From: Rhea pennata
Lineage: Eukaryota > Chordata > Aves > Rheiformes > Rheidae
Assembly (NCBI RefSeq): GCF_028389875.1
Contig: NC_084676.1
Coordinates: 1,550,001-1,614,000 of the forward strand
DNA: 64,000 nucleotides
Reading direction: 5' to 3'
Position numbers and translations under genes: made by a program. This document shows positions 26,973-40,449 of this stretch, piece by piece. Each line of letters starts with the position of its first letter. The stretch's first letter is position 1. The notes below the pieces were generated by a model that saw only the letters and a list, made by a program, of their open reading frames with translations, was not told the DNA's origin and did not search any database.

Positions 26973-27038
26973 CCTTCTTCTTCTTCTTCTTCTTTTTTTT
27001 TTTTTTTTTTTTTAACATCTAAGAGAAGAAGAAGAAGG
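26973..27038. repeat. (CTT)n-T21 tract with a matching GAA block downstream
   Basis: A CTT repeat leads into a T run ending at 27013. An AGAAGAAGAAGAAGG block follows about 11 nt later and is complementary to the CTT repeat, so the two can pair as an imperfect hairpin. Confidence 0.8.
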
Positions 27039-28568
27039 AAAAACTTTCTAGTTGCATCCCAGCTACAACACATCTCCCTCCCTGGGGCTTGGGTTTGGTG
27101 AGCCAGTACAGTTAGAAAGCTGTGGCTGGCTGGTTACCAAGACTGTGCAAGTAATTTATGGCCCATGTTTCCATATAGGAAAATATGTCCAGGTTGGTGC
27201 CCTCAACTGTGACTTTTGCTTATTGACCTTTATGCAGTACTGCACAATCCCTTCTTCAGGTCTGTTGACCAATAGCTATTCCCATATTTATGTAAATAGT
27301 TGATGTGAATACTAATCATCAGCTGGAGGCATTAGTGGCATAGAAGTACTGCTTCTCTGGCTTCCTCCTTTCAATCACAAATCACTTCTGAAAGTGGATT
27401 TATGCATCTTTTACCCTGAGCCAGAACATTGGCAGTGGCTGTATGATGCAATGCAGCTTTCACACATGTACTCTATGTGCATATGGACAAATGCTACTCT
27501 AACATGCGACTTTTAAAACATTTTACAATGTGTGTGGAGCTAGAGGATTAAACTTTCCAAACATTGCTTTAAGTTGTTATTACATTTTCTTAGCAAGGAA
27601 CCTACAATCTTCCTTTCTGTCTATGAAATGACCTCAATATCAGCCTGACAGAGATGGATGTTTTGTTTTCTTGCTGCCAAATTGAAAGCCCCGAGATTCT
27701 GCAAATTGAATTCAGAATGTTATTGCACAGAATCAGTGTGGTCCCAGCTCTGATCTTCAGAACAGATAACAGTCAAAGTCTGCATTTAATTTCCTCCAAA
27801 ATATAGGGCTCTTTTCAAGTGACCATTGTAACAAATTACTTTGCTATAAACATGGTTGCTGGTAAAATAGATGATGAATTCTTTAACTTGCACATTCTTT
27901 ATTATTCTTTTGATGTTATCTAAAGTGACTGCCTATGTTCTTTCAACCTTAAACTCTTATCTAGAAATACATTTTGGATCTACACAACCAGCTTGACAAT
28001 ATCGGCTAAAGTACAGTTTTGGGACAAAAGTCGCCAAACTTAGTCTCTTTCAGGCTAAGGGGAGAGGTGAGTTTTAGAGCTGAGGAGCATTCACTGAAGA
28101 TGTTTTGCAACAAGCAATGACCTGTAGTTCTGTTAGAACTGCTTCCTGGTAGTACAGAGGTCATAGCTGACATAAGCTACCAAAGGACTGTACGAGAAGA
28201 TCAGCAGTCTTTTTAGGTTATGATTACAGTCCTTGCATTCAGTGAAGCATGGAGTGTGTTCCCTCCTGTTAATCCCTGGCATATTAACCACACTAAAAAC
28301 TACATGGAAAGGGTAGGTAGGTAGACACTGATTCATTTCCTGTCTGTGATATGCAGGCAGAAAAAGATTAAAAACACAGAAAGTCTGTTTTTTTCTGATG
28401 TTTTATTGAAGAAACAGTGCCTATTAGTATATTCTCTCTGTAGTAATGCATCGTTGTTTGTTCTCATCCTTCCCACCACCATCCCCGACCTCCCAACTGG
28501 GACGATAACTATAAGCGTAACTGGCCACATCATAAGAAACAAACAATAGTCAGAAAAGGAAACATTCA

Positions 28569-30963
28569 AACCGAGTTCTTGTGGGGTACTTTAACCACCC
28601 TGATATTTGCTGGCAGGATACTGCAGCAGGACAGAAGCAATCCAGGAGGTTTCTGAAGTGTATTGATGCTAACTGCTGAACACAGATGATTGAGCAGTTG
28701 AGGTGCTCTGCTGAACCTGAAACAAACAAGGAAGACCTGCTTGGGAATGTGAAGGCTGAGGGTAGCCTTAGCTGTAAAGGTGATGGGATGTTGGAATTCT
28801 GGATACTACAGTGAAGGAACTAGGCAAAAAGAATCATAATCCCAGACTTCAGGAGAGCACAATTTAGCCTGTTCAGGGACCTGCTTAGAATAATCCTATG
28901 GCAGACAGTTCCAGAGAGAAGACAGGTTCAGGAGAGCTGGTTAATATTCAAGGGGCACTTCCTTCCAGCTCAAGAATAGTCCATTTCAATGAGCAGAAAT
29001 CAAGTAAAGCTGGTAGAAAGCCTGCATGGATGAGCAAGGAGGTCCTGACTAAACTCAAACATTAAAAGGAATTGTATGAGAGGGGTGAAGCAGGGACAAG
29101 CGGTTCAGGAGGAATATAGAGACACTGTCTGAGTGTGTAGGAGTGGACTTAGAAAAGCCAAAGCCCATCTGGAATTAAATCTGGTGAGATGTGTGAAGGG
29201 CATCTAGAAAGGCTTCTACAAATGCGTTGACATCAAAAGGAAGGCTAGAGAAAATGTGCGCCTGCTGCTGAATGTGGCAGGGGCTTTGATGATAAAGGAC
29301 ATGGAAAAGACTGGGATCCCCACTGCCTTCTTTGCCTTAGCCTGACTGGTAAAACCAGCCTTTAGAAATCCCAGGTCCCTGAGACTAGTGGGAAAGTCAG
29401 GAGCAATCAAGATTTACCCATCAGGTTAAAAAACATTTAAGTAACATGAACATACCCAGCTCAATGGGTCTTGATGGAACGTACCCGTAAGTGTTGAGGG
29501 AATTGGCTGATGTCACTGCAAAGCCACTCTTAATTACCTTATTACCTTTGAAAGGCTGCAGCAATTGGGGGTGGTTCCTGAAGACTGAGAGAAAGTAAAT
29601 ATCACTACTATCTTCAAGAAGAGCAAGAAGGAGGATCTGGGGATCATCACTCTGGGAAGCTGATGGAGCAAATAATCCTCTTGAAAACCAGTTATGAAGG
29701 ACAAGAAGGTGACTGGGAGTAGCCAGCATGGATTTGTGAAGGGAAAATTATACTTGACCTAACTGATAGCTTCTATAATCAGATGACTAGCTCAGTGGAT
29801 GAGGGAAGAGCAGTAGATGTTGTTCATTTTGTCTTTAGCAAGGCTTTCAACAGTCTCCTGTAACTCCCTCATAGATAAATTGAAGAAGTATGGCTCAGAT
29901 TACTAATTAGTGAGATGAATTGAAAACTAACTGCACTGCTGGGCAAAAGGGAATGTGATCAGCAGTATGACATCCAGCTGGAGACCAGTCACTAGGAATG
30001 TAGTCACCAGGAGTCAATATTGGGGCAAATACTGTTTAATAGTTTCATTAATGACCTGCATAATGGGACAGAATGCACCTTCATCAACTTTGCAGATAAC
30101 AAAAAACAGAAAGGAGCATCAGATACACCATATGGTTGTGCTGTTCTTCAGAGGAATTTTGACAGGCTGGAAAAATGGGATGACAGGGATCTCATGAAGT
30201 TCAGCAAAGGGAAATGTAAAGTTCTGCACTTGAGGAGTAGTAACCCTATGCATTGGTACAAACTGTAGCTGACAAACTGAAAAGTAGCTTTGCAGAGGAC
30301 CAGGGAATCTGGGTGGACAGCGGTTTGAACATGAGCCAAGAATATGCCCTTGTAGCAAGGAAGACCAACAGTATTCCGGGTTGCATTAGAAAGAGTGTTG
30401 CAACCAGCAGGTTGAGGGAGGTGATTATTCCCCTCTTCTCAGCACTGCTGAGACCACATCTGAAGTGCTGTGCCCATTTCTGGGCTCCCCTGTACAAGAG
30501 AAACATGGACCTATTAGAGTGAGTCCAGCAAAGGGGCACAAAGGTAATTAAGGGATTGGCACATCTGACATATGAAAAGAGTCTGAGAGAGCTGGGATTG
30601 TTCAGCCTGGAAAAGAGAAGGCTCCAGGAAAAAATATCCATGTGAATAAATACCTAATGGAAGGGAGCAAAGGAGGTGGAGCCAGACTCCTCTCAGTGGT
30701 GATCAGTGTACAAAACAATGAGCACAAACTGAAATACAGGAAATTCTCTTTAAATATGAAAAAAGTACTTTTTTTTTTATTTAACTGCAAGGGTAATTGA
30801 GAAGTGGAGCAAGTTGTCCAGAGAAGTTGAGGATTAAGATATTTAAAACCCAACTGGCCAAGTGCCGGAGAAACCTACTGTAGCTGACCCTACTTTGAGC
30901 AGGGTGGTTGGACTAGATGATCTCAGAGGTCCCTTCCAACCTCAAGCATTCTGTGATTCTGTG
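28569..30963 (+). mobile_element. Long CR1 LINE with most of ORF2, decayed
   Basis: This copy of about 2.4 kb reads in the + direction and ends with GGTTGGACTAGATGATCTC, CCCTTCCAACCTC and the ATTCTGTG octamer tail at about 30963. It covers the end of the endonuclease domain, with a segment at about 28.57 kb recalling the family's DFNHPDICW motif, and the whole reverse transcriptase. RT traces are GQILFNSFINDL at about 30.02 kb and FADN where the family has the catalytic FADD or YADD box, plus LEKWDDRDLMKFSKGKCKVL just after. The frame is broken repeatedly by stops and shifts, so no functional protein is made. The start is set where similarity becomes visible; the missing front part reflects 5' truncation. 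Confidence 0.92.
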
Positions 30964-33900
30964 AACAATGGGGAAAATGCTTCCCAATAAAGTAAATGCA
31001 CTGTTAGCTCCCAAGGAGAAAAGACAAGACAAGACCAGAACCAAAGAAGCAGTGATCACCTTTAAGTAGTGTACAGTTCAGGCACATTTAGGTAAAAGAT
31101 GGGCCAGTAAAACATGAGAAGTCAGTTTAACTGAGTGAAATGGGTGTAGTCTTCCTCAGCCACTAGCTGACCAAAATATATGGGGCTAGGTAGGTATAGG
31201 TGATTTGATGGAGCTGAGCCAACTAAAATCTATTCTAAACATTATCTTTCCATTTTGTTTATTTCATTTAAAATCCAGGAATTCTTTTCCTTTTGTAAGC
31301 TTTTCATACTGCATATACCCTAATCATTAACTTTCTAATTTAACAGTATGCAGTACTGTGTCAAATCATTTTTATGTCCACAGTTTCCTTCTATGATATT
31401 TATCACTGTGAAATATTCTGTCAGGTTTGCTAAGAACAGTCTCTCATGTGTGAATCCTACTGAGCCAAACTCTCCTTAATTAAATCATAACAGTCCAGTG
31501 ACCTACTTCATCTCAGCTTAATGGTGTCCTCTGTTACCCTTCCAGTCTTAGATTTGCATTTTATTGCTTCTTGTATTTTCCCTAGCTTAAAAGACAGGTG
31601 TTACATTAGAGTCTTTCTAAATATCCACTTGCTTCCAGAAGGGTACTAAACTCATATGCTGAAAGCATCCCAGTTCTTCTGGAACTTGCCTCAGGATTTT
31701 GGGATGGAGGCTTTCTCATTTTGCACAGTTGCTTAGTCTTCAAATATTATTTTTCTTTTTTTCTTTCTTTTTTTTTTTTTTTTTTTTTTTTTTGTATTCT
31801 ATATGGCAAGTCTCCTGTTGCCCTCAGTAGGTTTTCTTTTCTAAAATAACACCATCTGTTAATGGGAAAAGTGACTTACTTCAATGATTATACGTTTATT
31901 AGTAGTTCCATGGGTCTTCTTGTTCCTCATGTAGTTCAAATACTATTGTCAGTTATTAACTGATGGTTACTTCTGAACAGCAAGCCATGAGCTTTTAGTA
32001 AGGAAGTATATAGTCTGGGCAAAAATAAGAAAGTTCAAAAACATTATATACCTGCTGATGTTCAAAATATCTGGTGGCACAATCTTTCTTCACCTTATGA
32101 TGACTATTTAACAAGTGATATGTATAGTACAAGGTGTAACTACAGGGCAGAGACAAAACACTCGATATTTCTTACTCATACCTTTCCTTCTCTTTCTACA
32201 TCTAGAGGCAATTAAAGTCAAAGTTAAACCTGGATTCCTGTATTTGGAACACTATTTTTTTTGTGCAACTACAACACTGCCTCTTAAATTTTGGATACTT
32301 CTCTGTAAACTTAAAATTTCTCTACTATAGTTTACAGTTGAGAAAAAGAATTTGAAGGAGAAATGATTAAGTAGGTTGAAAATATTGGTCACTCTTTCAT
32401 GATCTCTATATTTTTCTGTGTTGCTCCAGGATATTCACAAAATCTGCTATAACCAATTTTAGAATATGCTTTTATATGGAAATTGTATACAGATTTGCAG
32501 AGATCTATATGAAAATAAACTCCAACAGTTCCTCAACATACTGCCCATCTCTGCCCTAAGCCATTTTGTGTACATGCTTAGTTTGGTAACCCTGTGCCTC
32601 TGCAAAGATTTCTGTGTTCATTGTTGGCACACTTTTGATTTTTGCAGACTCATATCTCACCTCCTGATCTTCTCCATAAGCTATACTTATTTAACTCTCT
32701 TTCCTCACATTTAATTTCCTCCAAGCCTTTTATCAGTTGATAATATTTCTCTGGATTGGCTAAGTTTATGAACACCTCACATTTGAGCTACCCTGCGTGA
32801 TGTGGCCATCAGTTTCTTATAAAACGGATATTATAAAAACAGAGAAAAATACAAATCAGTCAGAATTACATGTGGACCTATGAACTTCAGTTAATTAAAC
32901 ATACTACAAAAGCTTCATGTGTGCTGTTTAGAAAATAGGAAGCTTATTTGAAGTTCATTGTACTGAAAAGAAAGAGATGCAACAGGTATATTTGAACTTG
33001 TCTTTACAAATTATACTGTATGGTGTAAAGAAATATATGAATAAAGCAGCAAGTGATGGTACAGGAAATTGCCAAAGTACGTAACTGACTTGCAGAGTAT
33101 ATTGTCTTTTACCTTACATCTTCTCCCAAGACAGTTCAGCTAAAACCAAGTTAACAGTCCAGAGTACATGTTACTTTTAAGAGTATTTCAGAAATCCTTC
33201 AAGTGATCAACATTTACTGAGCTGGCAAGATAAATAAGAAAGTTATTCAAATAGGAAATAACAAAAATTACACGAATTTTACCTTACAAGGGAAAATGAT
33301 TTTTGAATTTTCATTTTCTTTGGACTTTACAAACCCACAATTATTAGCAGAAGTAGCAGGAACAGTAGGAATTTTACAGTAGAAAGATCACCTCAGAAAG
33401 CCTATCCTGGGACTAAAACTGTATCTTTCTAGATAGCTACAAACACAAACAAAAATATGACCATTTTTCCAAGCCAGTATTCCAAGTAATAATTAACAAT
33501 GTTTGAGAAATCTGATATCTTCAATTTCATCTATCTTTAGTGATCGTATGTTTCCCTCCACTCTTGTGTTGTCAGATCTCAAAGTAACTTTTAATACAAT
33601 AAATTATTTCAAAAACTTTAAGCAAAGAAGAGTCTTCTGAGAGATCATCTTCTTGCCTCATATAATGTGGACTGCACTGTGGGTTTCTGAAAAAGGGTTT
33701 CTGCCTGAGATATTCTGTTCTTTTCTATATGTGTCCAGAACTCTGACGCCTTCAGTCTCTCTTCTTAAGACCTTACATACAATTAACTCAGGTTAATAGA
33801 TTCTCTGAGGCATTCTGTAACAGTGATATAATCTCTGAAATGTCAAGAGTTTAACAAAACAAAAAGGGAAGTTGTGTAGTCAGAGATTTGGAAGATGGCT

Positions 33901-36900
33901 GCTTTGGAGTCCTTACAAACTTTCACTTTCAAACTTTCAAGTTTCACTGATGACTCTTGGGACAGGCATGTGAGACCTCTTGGTACAAGAAAGATATGGA
34001 TGATATCTTGGAGCATGAGCTGTCCCTGAATATTAAAACTAAGCTCACCATTACTTTCACCATTGATTTGGGAAAATGAGCTGTTTTATTACAGAAGTCA
34101 CATACTCCTTTTACAAGTTTCTTGTGATTATCATGACTTAGCCAGAAAAAGTCTTTTGGAATCATCCTTCTTAGAGACCTTTCATATTCTTGCATAATGA
34201 GAGAATGTAGAGGTAGGATAAGCACAAAGTTAGCATAGAGTTCATCAAATATGATTTTACTGGTAACTTAAAAGGACTGCAGTGCTCTCTTTGCTCCCAT
34301 CACTATCCAATGCGGTACACACATGTCAGCTGCATTCTGTTTAGGCTCAGAGGAGAATGTAATAAATAAGGGATCCCAAGGATACTTTGGAATGAAGATA
34401 AGTTAGTGGATTTGGCATGAATAGATCTGATGGAGGGCTATTACCTGGAGAGAGTAGGTTCTTTAAGAAGGAACCTACAGATTAAGCATTGTTATCTCAG
34501 TCTAGAGGGAAAAATGGCATTACAATAGAATTGAAAGGCAGAAAAAGACTCTGTGGACATCTCTTCGAAGAAGTCATCAAAACTAACAGGTATTCATGAG
34601 CTGCTGTTACTTGGTTTCTCCTGAAATAAAGGAGGGAGCTGTGGAGCTCCACCCCTCCAAGTGTATGAACAGGTCGACTTTACCTTGTGATCAGTGGTAT
34701 CAGTGACATATGATACACATCAAGTGAAGAAATTTATTTTCTGTCTTTGTCAGGAGCTGGAAGATCATCAACAATGAAGATCATTCAGCAGGTGAAAAAA
34801 TCTCATATGAGGTGACTTATGATAAAACCTTGCCCAGAATCTGAAGGAGGGACTGGGAAAGTGCCTGCTTGCTTTACTGATCTGTGCTGAAAAAAGGGGA
34901 ACAACTGCCATGAGGAAATCCCTCTAAAGTATGAGGCTGGTATACGCTTCCAGTTACTACTATTAGGGAGAATGTAAAAGGAATACTAAAAGTAAAACTA
35001 GGATATTACTTCACTCTGCCAATCCTGAATTTATATTCAGGTCCGTTGAAAATTTCTACCAGCTGTCAGGCACCACAAGATCTTTGAAACATTTTTAATT
35101 TGTGCTAGGAAATAAACTGGGTCTTCTCAGAGTTGAGGAAAAGCTCCTCAGCTCCATCCTCTGGGAATACCCAGAAAAGAAAGATGATGAATTATTATGT
35201 CTCTTCTCTCAGTGTGCTTTATCACTACCCTGCAAGTACAGCAGGAAATAAATACACACCTTGGTCCTCAGGTGTCCCTCAAAATTTGCTCAGTGTCATA
35301 GTTTTTCTCATTTCTTTCAGATTTTGTCATTACTCAGAACTTGTTGTCTGAATTTCTCACAATGCACCGGATTGTGTCTGAGCATACTTTCCATATTTTG
35401 CAGAAATTCATCATCTCCTGCAAGTTGCTTCTTACACCTTCCTTCTCTAGTACTGTTCTTTTTTTCATCACAATCTTCCCTTAGGATAGGTTATTACTTT
35501 ATTTATAAATTCCGTTGTCTGAGGAGTAGACTTGTGGGTGAATCTTGATCTCTAAGGAGCAAAGGGAAAGCCGGTACTACAGTTGATGTTTTTTAAAGTA
35601 GATGTCAAGTTCTGTGCCATTGGTATAGGTCTGTTATTGCAAAGGATGTGCCAGGTGGTTAGTTCTATGCAGAGACATAATGCGTCTTAAAGAAACACCC
35701 AATACCTTTCAAAAACTAGCTCCAGATTTACCTTGTGCTTATAAGGAACTGGCATGCTCATGTAGCTTAACTTCAGACCTACTTCATTATTCTGACTTTG
35801 ATGATGTGTTCTGAATATCAGAATGGTGCCCAACTTTGGAAAGAGTGTGAGAAAAAGAGCACAGAGAAAGAGAAAAGGAAATGGAGATAAGCAGAAAAAA
35901 GAAAGAAAATATGGAGAACATTGGAAGAGTGAAGAGCTGAATGAATAATGCGGAAGGGAACAACATTCAATAGGAAAAAATAAATGCAATATTAATTTTA
36001 TATATGAAGCTCCTCCTTTCTGTAAACTGAACTCCACGGTAGCCTCTTTCTTTAACCCACTGTGCAGCTTACTCAGCCTGCTTGATAAAGTGTATAAAGT
36101 TCTCTTTTTTTTTAATTACAAACAAAAAACTTTCATATATCTGAACTTGTTTTAGGATGCCACAAGCAAATCAAAAGATTTGAAAAATCCTCACTTTGTT
36201 CAATCCAAATTGAAGGCAGGCTCCCCTCTGCTTCTGTCATGTCTAATCCCAATGGAGACATTAACAGTATTGTTCACCAGCAAGAACTACTCTTCCTGTC
36301 CAAAGATTGCTCATCGGATTCTATTTACATTTTTGGACAAGGGTGTTTGTGCTCTTCTGGTGTGCGGAGTTTTTCTGTCTTTACCCTGCTCTCCAGGTTT
36401 TTCTGTGTGTAAAATAAAAATGTGCACTGTGTAGGTTAAGCAGCTCTACAGACCTATATTGGAATAAAGGCCAGAGTTAACATCTAGGCACCGTAGGTGA
36501 ATAAGGTGCCCAGAGGGTAAGCAATCATGAGATGGCAAACACTAAAACTCTTCTGCATCACTAACCTATTAAAAGCAATCCAAACAGTTCTCTTTCGTTA
36601 CCACCTTATATCCCAGCCTATTTTAACCATATCCTAGTCACATTTCTTAGAAACTTCTGCTCAGTACCTCTCTTCTATGATGCTGAGGTTCTCTGTAACC
36701 AGTGTTTGTTTATATGAGGATGATTTGTATGTCTCTCTAAATTGTTCCATTATAAATTAATCCATACGTAATTACAAAGGATTCCTGGACTTATTACAAG
36801 AATGGGAGTAGATGATGAAATGTGGAACTGATTTTACACTCCTGAGTGAATTTAGGTCACTGTTAAGCAGAGACCCCCCCAGTAAGAGTGTTATCAAATG

Positions 36901-39004
36901 GAAAGAAAGTGCTCTGAGGGCAGCAAAATATACTATAAATCGGTGTTGAGCTTCTAATCGTAACTACTGCTTGACACTATAACACTACTTGAGATCAGGA
37001 TTAGTAAATGTTCAGTTTTGTGGATGAAAGAAATATTAGAGATAAAAAAAGAATTATAAAAGAAACTTCCCTGAAATATTTATTGAAACAAATTGAAGAT
37101 TATGAGGATTGGCAAGATTCACATAATATAGTCCAAAAATAGTTGTGGTGGCTGAAGTTTCACCCAAGTTTTATGCTCTCTATCGTTCTACAGTTCTATA
37201 GTTCTATTATTGTTATTATTATCTTCTGGAAATGGAGAATGAGCAGTAGGAGTTTGTACTACTAATGAAATAGGTACATTCTTTTAGCTCCACTGGCAAC
37301 TAGGATGACAGTTTATAAAGAAGAAATGGAGAACCAGCTTCTGAAACCAGGAAGAAACTTCATTAATTCAAAGAGAATCTTTATGAGCTTTTTTAGACTT
37401 TACAGAATCTTTAGAAACTGGGACTGTAACTGGTAGGAGATTGGGATACATGTACTGGCTTGACACAGGTTCCTGCATTTTTAGGAAGCTAAAGCTCACA
37501 GAATTTTGAGCAGTGGTTTTTTATATAAAAGCAGCAATATATAAAATCTAGTACTGTTCCTCAGAAACAAATGATGTCTTGTTTAAGATGAGAGACATGG
37601 TGTAACCAAGGAACTCCAGGGTATGAATCAAGGATTACTGGGATATTAAAAACAACTGAAATTTAAAAGAGCAGAAATATGAAACTCGCTTTCAGTTACA
37701 CAGCACTCACAGGCACTCTGTGTCAGAGACTATACCTAGATTGACCGTGGGGAGGGGGAGTGAAAAGTCACTTGGTCCTCTCTTCTTCTGGACCCACTTG
37801 ACCAGATCAGAGCATCTCCAAATACCTTCTCTGCTAGATTTTCCTTGTTGCAGCTGAATATGCTGCGCTGCAGCATGAAGTCATATACAGGGCATCTGAC
37901 TGGTCTCTTTCAAGTCTGTTATTTGTGTAAAAGACAGAATCTTCCATATACTCTGCGGGTGCCTCATGCTTTCTAACTTCATTGGACACGCAAAACAATA
38001 CCCAGAACATCAATCTGGGAAATGAGTTTTCCCCTGGGAAGCATTTTCTGGCTCTTTCCCTAGATTGAAGAAATGCGTCTATAGGTTCTGCTTGGATGAT
38101 GCTGCAAGAAGTATTGCTGTTGGAGACGGCCTACACCTGTTATGTGGCATGATGGACAGAGGGGTTGGTTACCAGGACAGGAGATTTATTGGTAAGGAAA
38201 GTTGTCATTCCTCAGAACTGAAAAAGAGAACTAGTGAAGAGCCATTCTGATGGCTCATAGTGAATGTCAGGATTGTTTGTGACTTCGTAGAAGAATCCTC
38301 CAAGAAACATAGGAGTAGTTTCGAACCAGTAACAGTTTCAGGTGAGTCAGCAGATGAGAAGCAGAGCAGAAAATATCCCCAGGCAAGCCAGCTCTAGAGG
38401 TCAGCCTAGCATAGCTGCGCTTACCCTTACTGCAGAGCACAGCACACATTGGCTGTAAGAAGCACTATAAACCGAAGTGCAGAAGGGGCAAGGTCATTTG
38501 AGGGGGCTGGGCATTCGAGTACATCTGTCCACCTCTGCCTAACAAACCAAGCATGCTGAATACTGAGATGGTAAGAGAAAAAGAGGCAGGCCCAGGGATT
38601 TAAAAGCAACTCTTGCTGGTCCAGGCAGATGCTCTTGTTGCATGCTCACTTTAAACCAATACAAACTGCCTTTTTGTCTGTGCTTAGTGCAAAATCTGGG
38701 GCAAGTTCATTCCTACAGAAGATTCCTCATACTGATCCACAATTTTATCATGTGCAGACTGTATCACTGCTGTAAGAAACCCATCATGGACCATGAACAA
38801 ACCAAGAAATCAGATAGCTAACATCAAGAGCACAAGCTTTTATTACTAGAGCTGAAAGAAAATAACTTGATTAAACTGAAGGAACCTATTTATGCTCTAT
38901 AAGAAGCTACTTGAAGGGCAATTACAAAGATGATAAAACCAAATCCTCCTTAATAGAGGCACATAATATTATAGTGGAACAGCAGCAACTTGCAGTTTGG
39001 GAGT
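30964..39004. other. Intergenic, no gene seen
   Basis: AT-rich sequence with only short frames. A T26 run lies at 31768-31793. I recognise no conserved protein, tRNA, snRNA or microRNA-like hairpin here. Confidence 0.6.
31768..31793. repeat. Poly-T tract (26 nt)
   Basis: This is an uninterrupted T run preceded by TTTC units. Confidence 0.85.
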
Positions 39005-39500
39005 AAAACAAACTAGAATTATAACACTGAACTTCAGGAAATCAGATTTCAACTGCTTAAGCAATCATCTTGGCAAGATCTCGTGGGAGACTGCTGTGGA
39101 GAGCAAACGATTGAGGACAACCCATTAATCTTCAAGGAAAACCTTCTCATAGCACAAGAAAGGGCCTTTCCAATGTGCAGGAAGTCAAGCAAGCATGGTA
39201 GAAGCCAGCATGGATGAGGAGGGAATTCCTGACTAAGCTCAAACGCAAAAGAAAATAAGCAAAGTGTATAAGTGCAGTCAGGCTACTCAGAAGGAATATA
39301 AAGACCAGGCTTGAGCATGCAGGGGTGGAGTTAGGGTAGCTGAAGTTGAGCTGAAATTGAACTGAGGAATATAAAAGGCAGCAAGAAGGCTTCTAGAAGT
39401 ACATTGATAGCAAAAGGAAAGCTAAGGAAAATATGGGCCAAGTGCTCAATGGGGCAAGGGATGTAGTGACAAAAGACATGTCAAAAGCAGTCCTATCCCA
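39005..39500 (+). mobile_element. CR1 LINE, internal ORF2 fragment
   Basis: The segment is colinear with about 28.85-29.31 kb of the long CR1 copy. Shared marks include CAGCATGGATGAG versus CTGCATGGATGAG, CCTGACTAAGCTCAAAC versus CCTGACTAAACTCAAAC, and the run GATAGCAAAAGGAAAGCTA versus GACATCAAAAGGAAGGCTA. It holds only the linker between endonuclease and reverse transcriptase and has neither the 3' UTR nor the octamer tail. Plain 5' truncation does not explain that, so later deletion is likely. Confidence 0.8.
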
Positions 39501-40449
39501 GTTAAGGCAGACTCAGCTCATATTTTGCTTTAAAAATAATGATGTAATTGCAGGATTTAAGAAGCCAATGTTTACCATCTGACTGAACACAAATCAAATA
39601 TGTTCCTAATACAACCAAAAAAATGCGATTTCTGTTGCCAGAAAACACCGTTTCTGATAAGGGTCAGACTGAATTTGAATGAGAAAATCTGTATAACATA
39701 TCACATCATTGATATTTATCTTCTGAAGGCCCATCATTTCAGAATATAAAGGCACTAGCTGAGCAGAGCAGCAACTAAGGCCAACATCTGGCCATGCAGG
39801 TGTATCTCAACTAATTATTCTGTTGGTATGTCTGAAATTGAATAGACAGAGTAGGGTTGGCCCTAGAGCTTTCAGAGGAGAAATAGTATCAAAATGACAT
39901 ACAGCTAGGGGATCAGGAGGATGTCTACTTTTCAGAAGATAATTGGAATTGAAAAGTGGTGCTTCCAAAATAGCAAAAGGCAGGAAAACACTACTAACAC
40001 ACATATATGCAGTTGCTGTGGGGCCACACAGAGGTTTTCCCAGAGGTGATCGTATCATTTGAAAGAATTCTGTGGGAGGCAGAGTCACAGAAAGCAACAT
40101 CTGAGGCTCACATATGTCTCCAGCAGAAGGAAAGAAACTTGTGTTTGTTTCCAAAGGTCTAAAGCATGATCTTTGTTTTCTCTTTGTCATTTCAGTAATT
40201 TTTGCAAAGCTCTCTAGCTCTATTTAACTCTATTAGCGGCATAAAGGAGAATAGAAATTGAATTCCATCTGTTGTATTTTTTTAAATGTAATTCCAGGGA
40301 ATTTAATGTCAATTTTTTAAAAAATAGATAATTTTGAAAGCTAATAATTATTCAAGACTTGGGAAGTAAATGTGGGGACATCAAATATCGAAAACATGAT
40401 ATATAACTGGAAGCAAGTTAGATACAAATGGATAATTCTCACAGATACA
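39501..40449. other. Intergenic, no gene seen
   Basis: No gene or repeat is recognised. A minus-strand open frame of 127 codons (39.8-40.2 kb) shows no domain or conserved pattern. Confidence 0.5.

Larger units (their letters stand above)
25081..28568. other. Intergenic with microsatellites
   Basis: No gene is recognised. It contains a (CT)n tract at 25184-25245, a T-rich run at 26054-26076 and a CTT/poly-T tract at 26973-27013. The minus-strand open frame of 175 codons near 25.3-25.8 kb has no recognisable domain. Confidence 0.6.
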
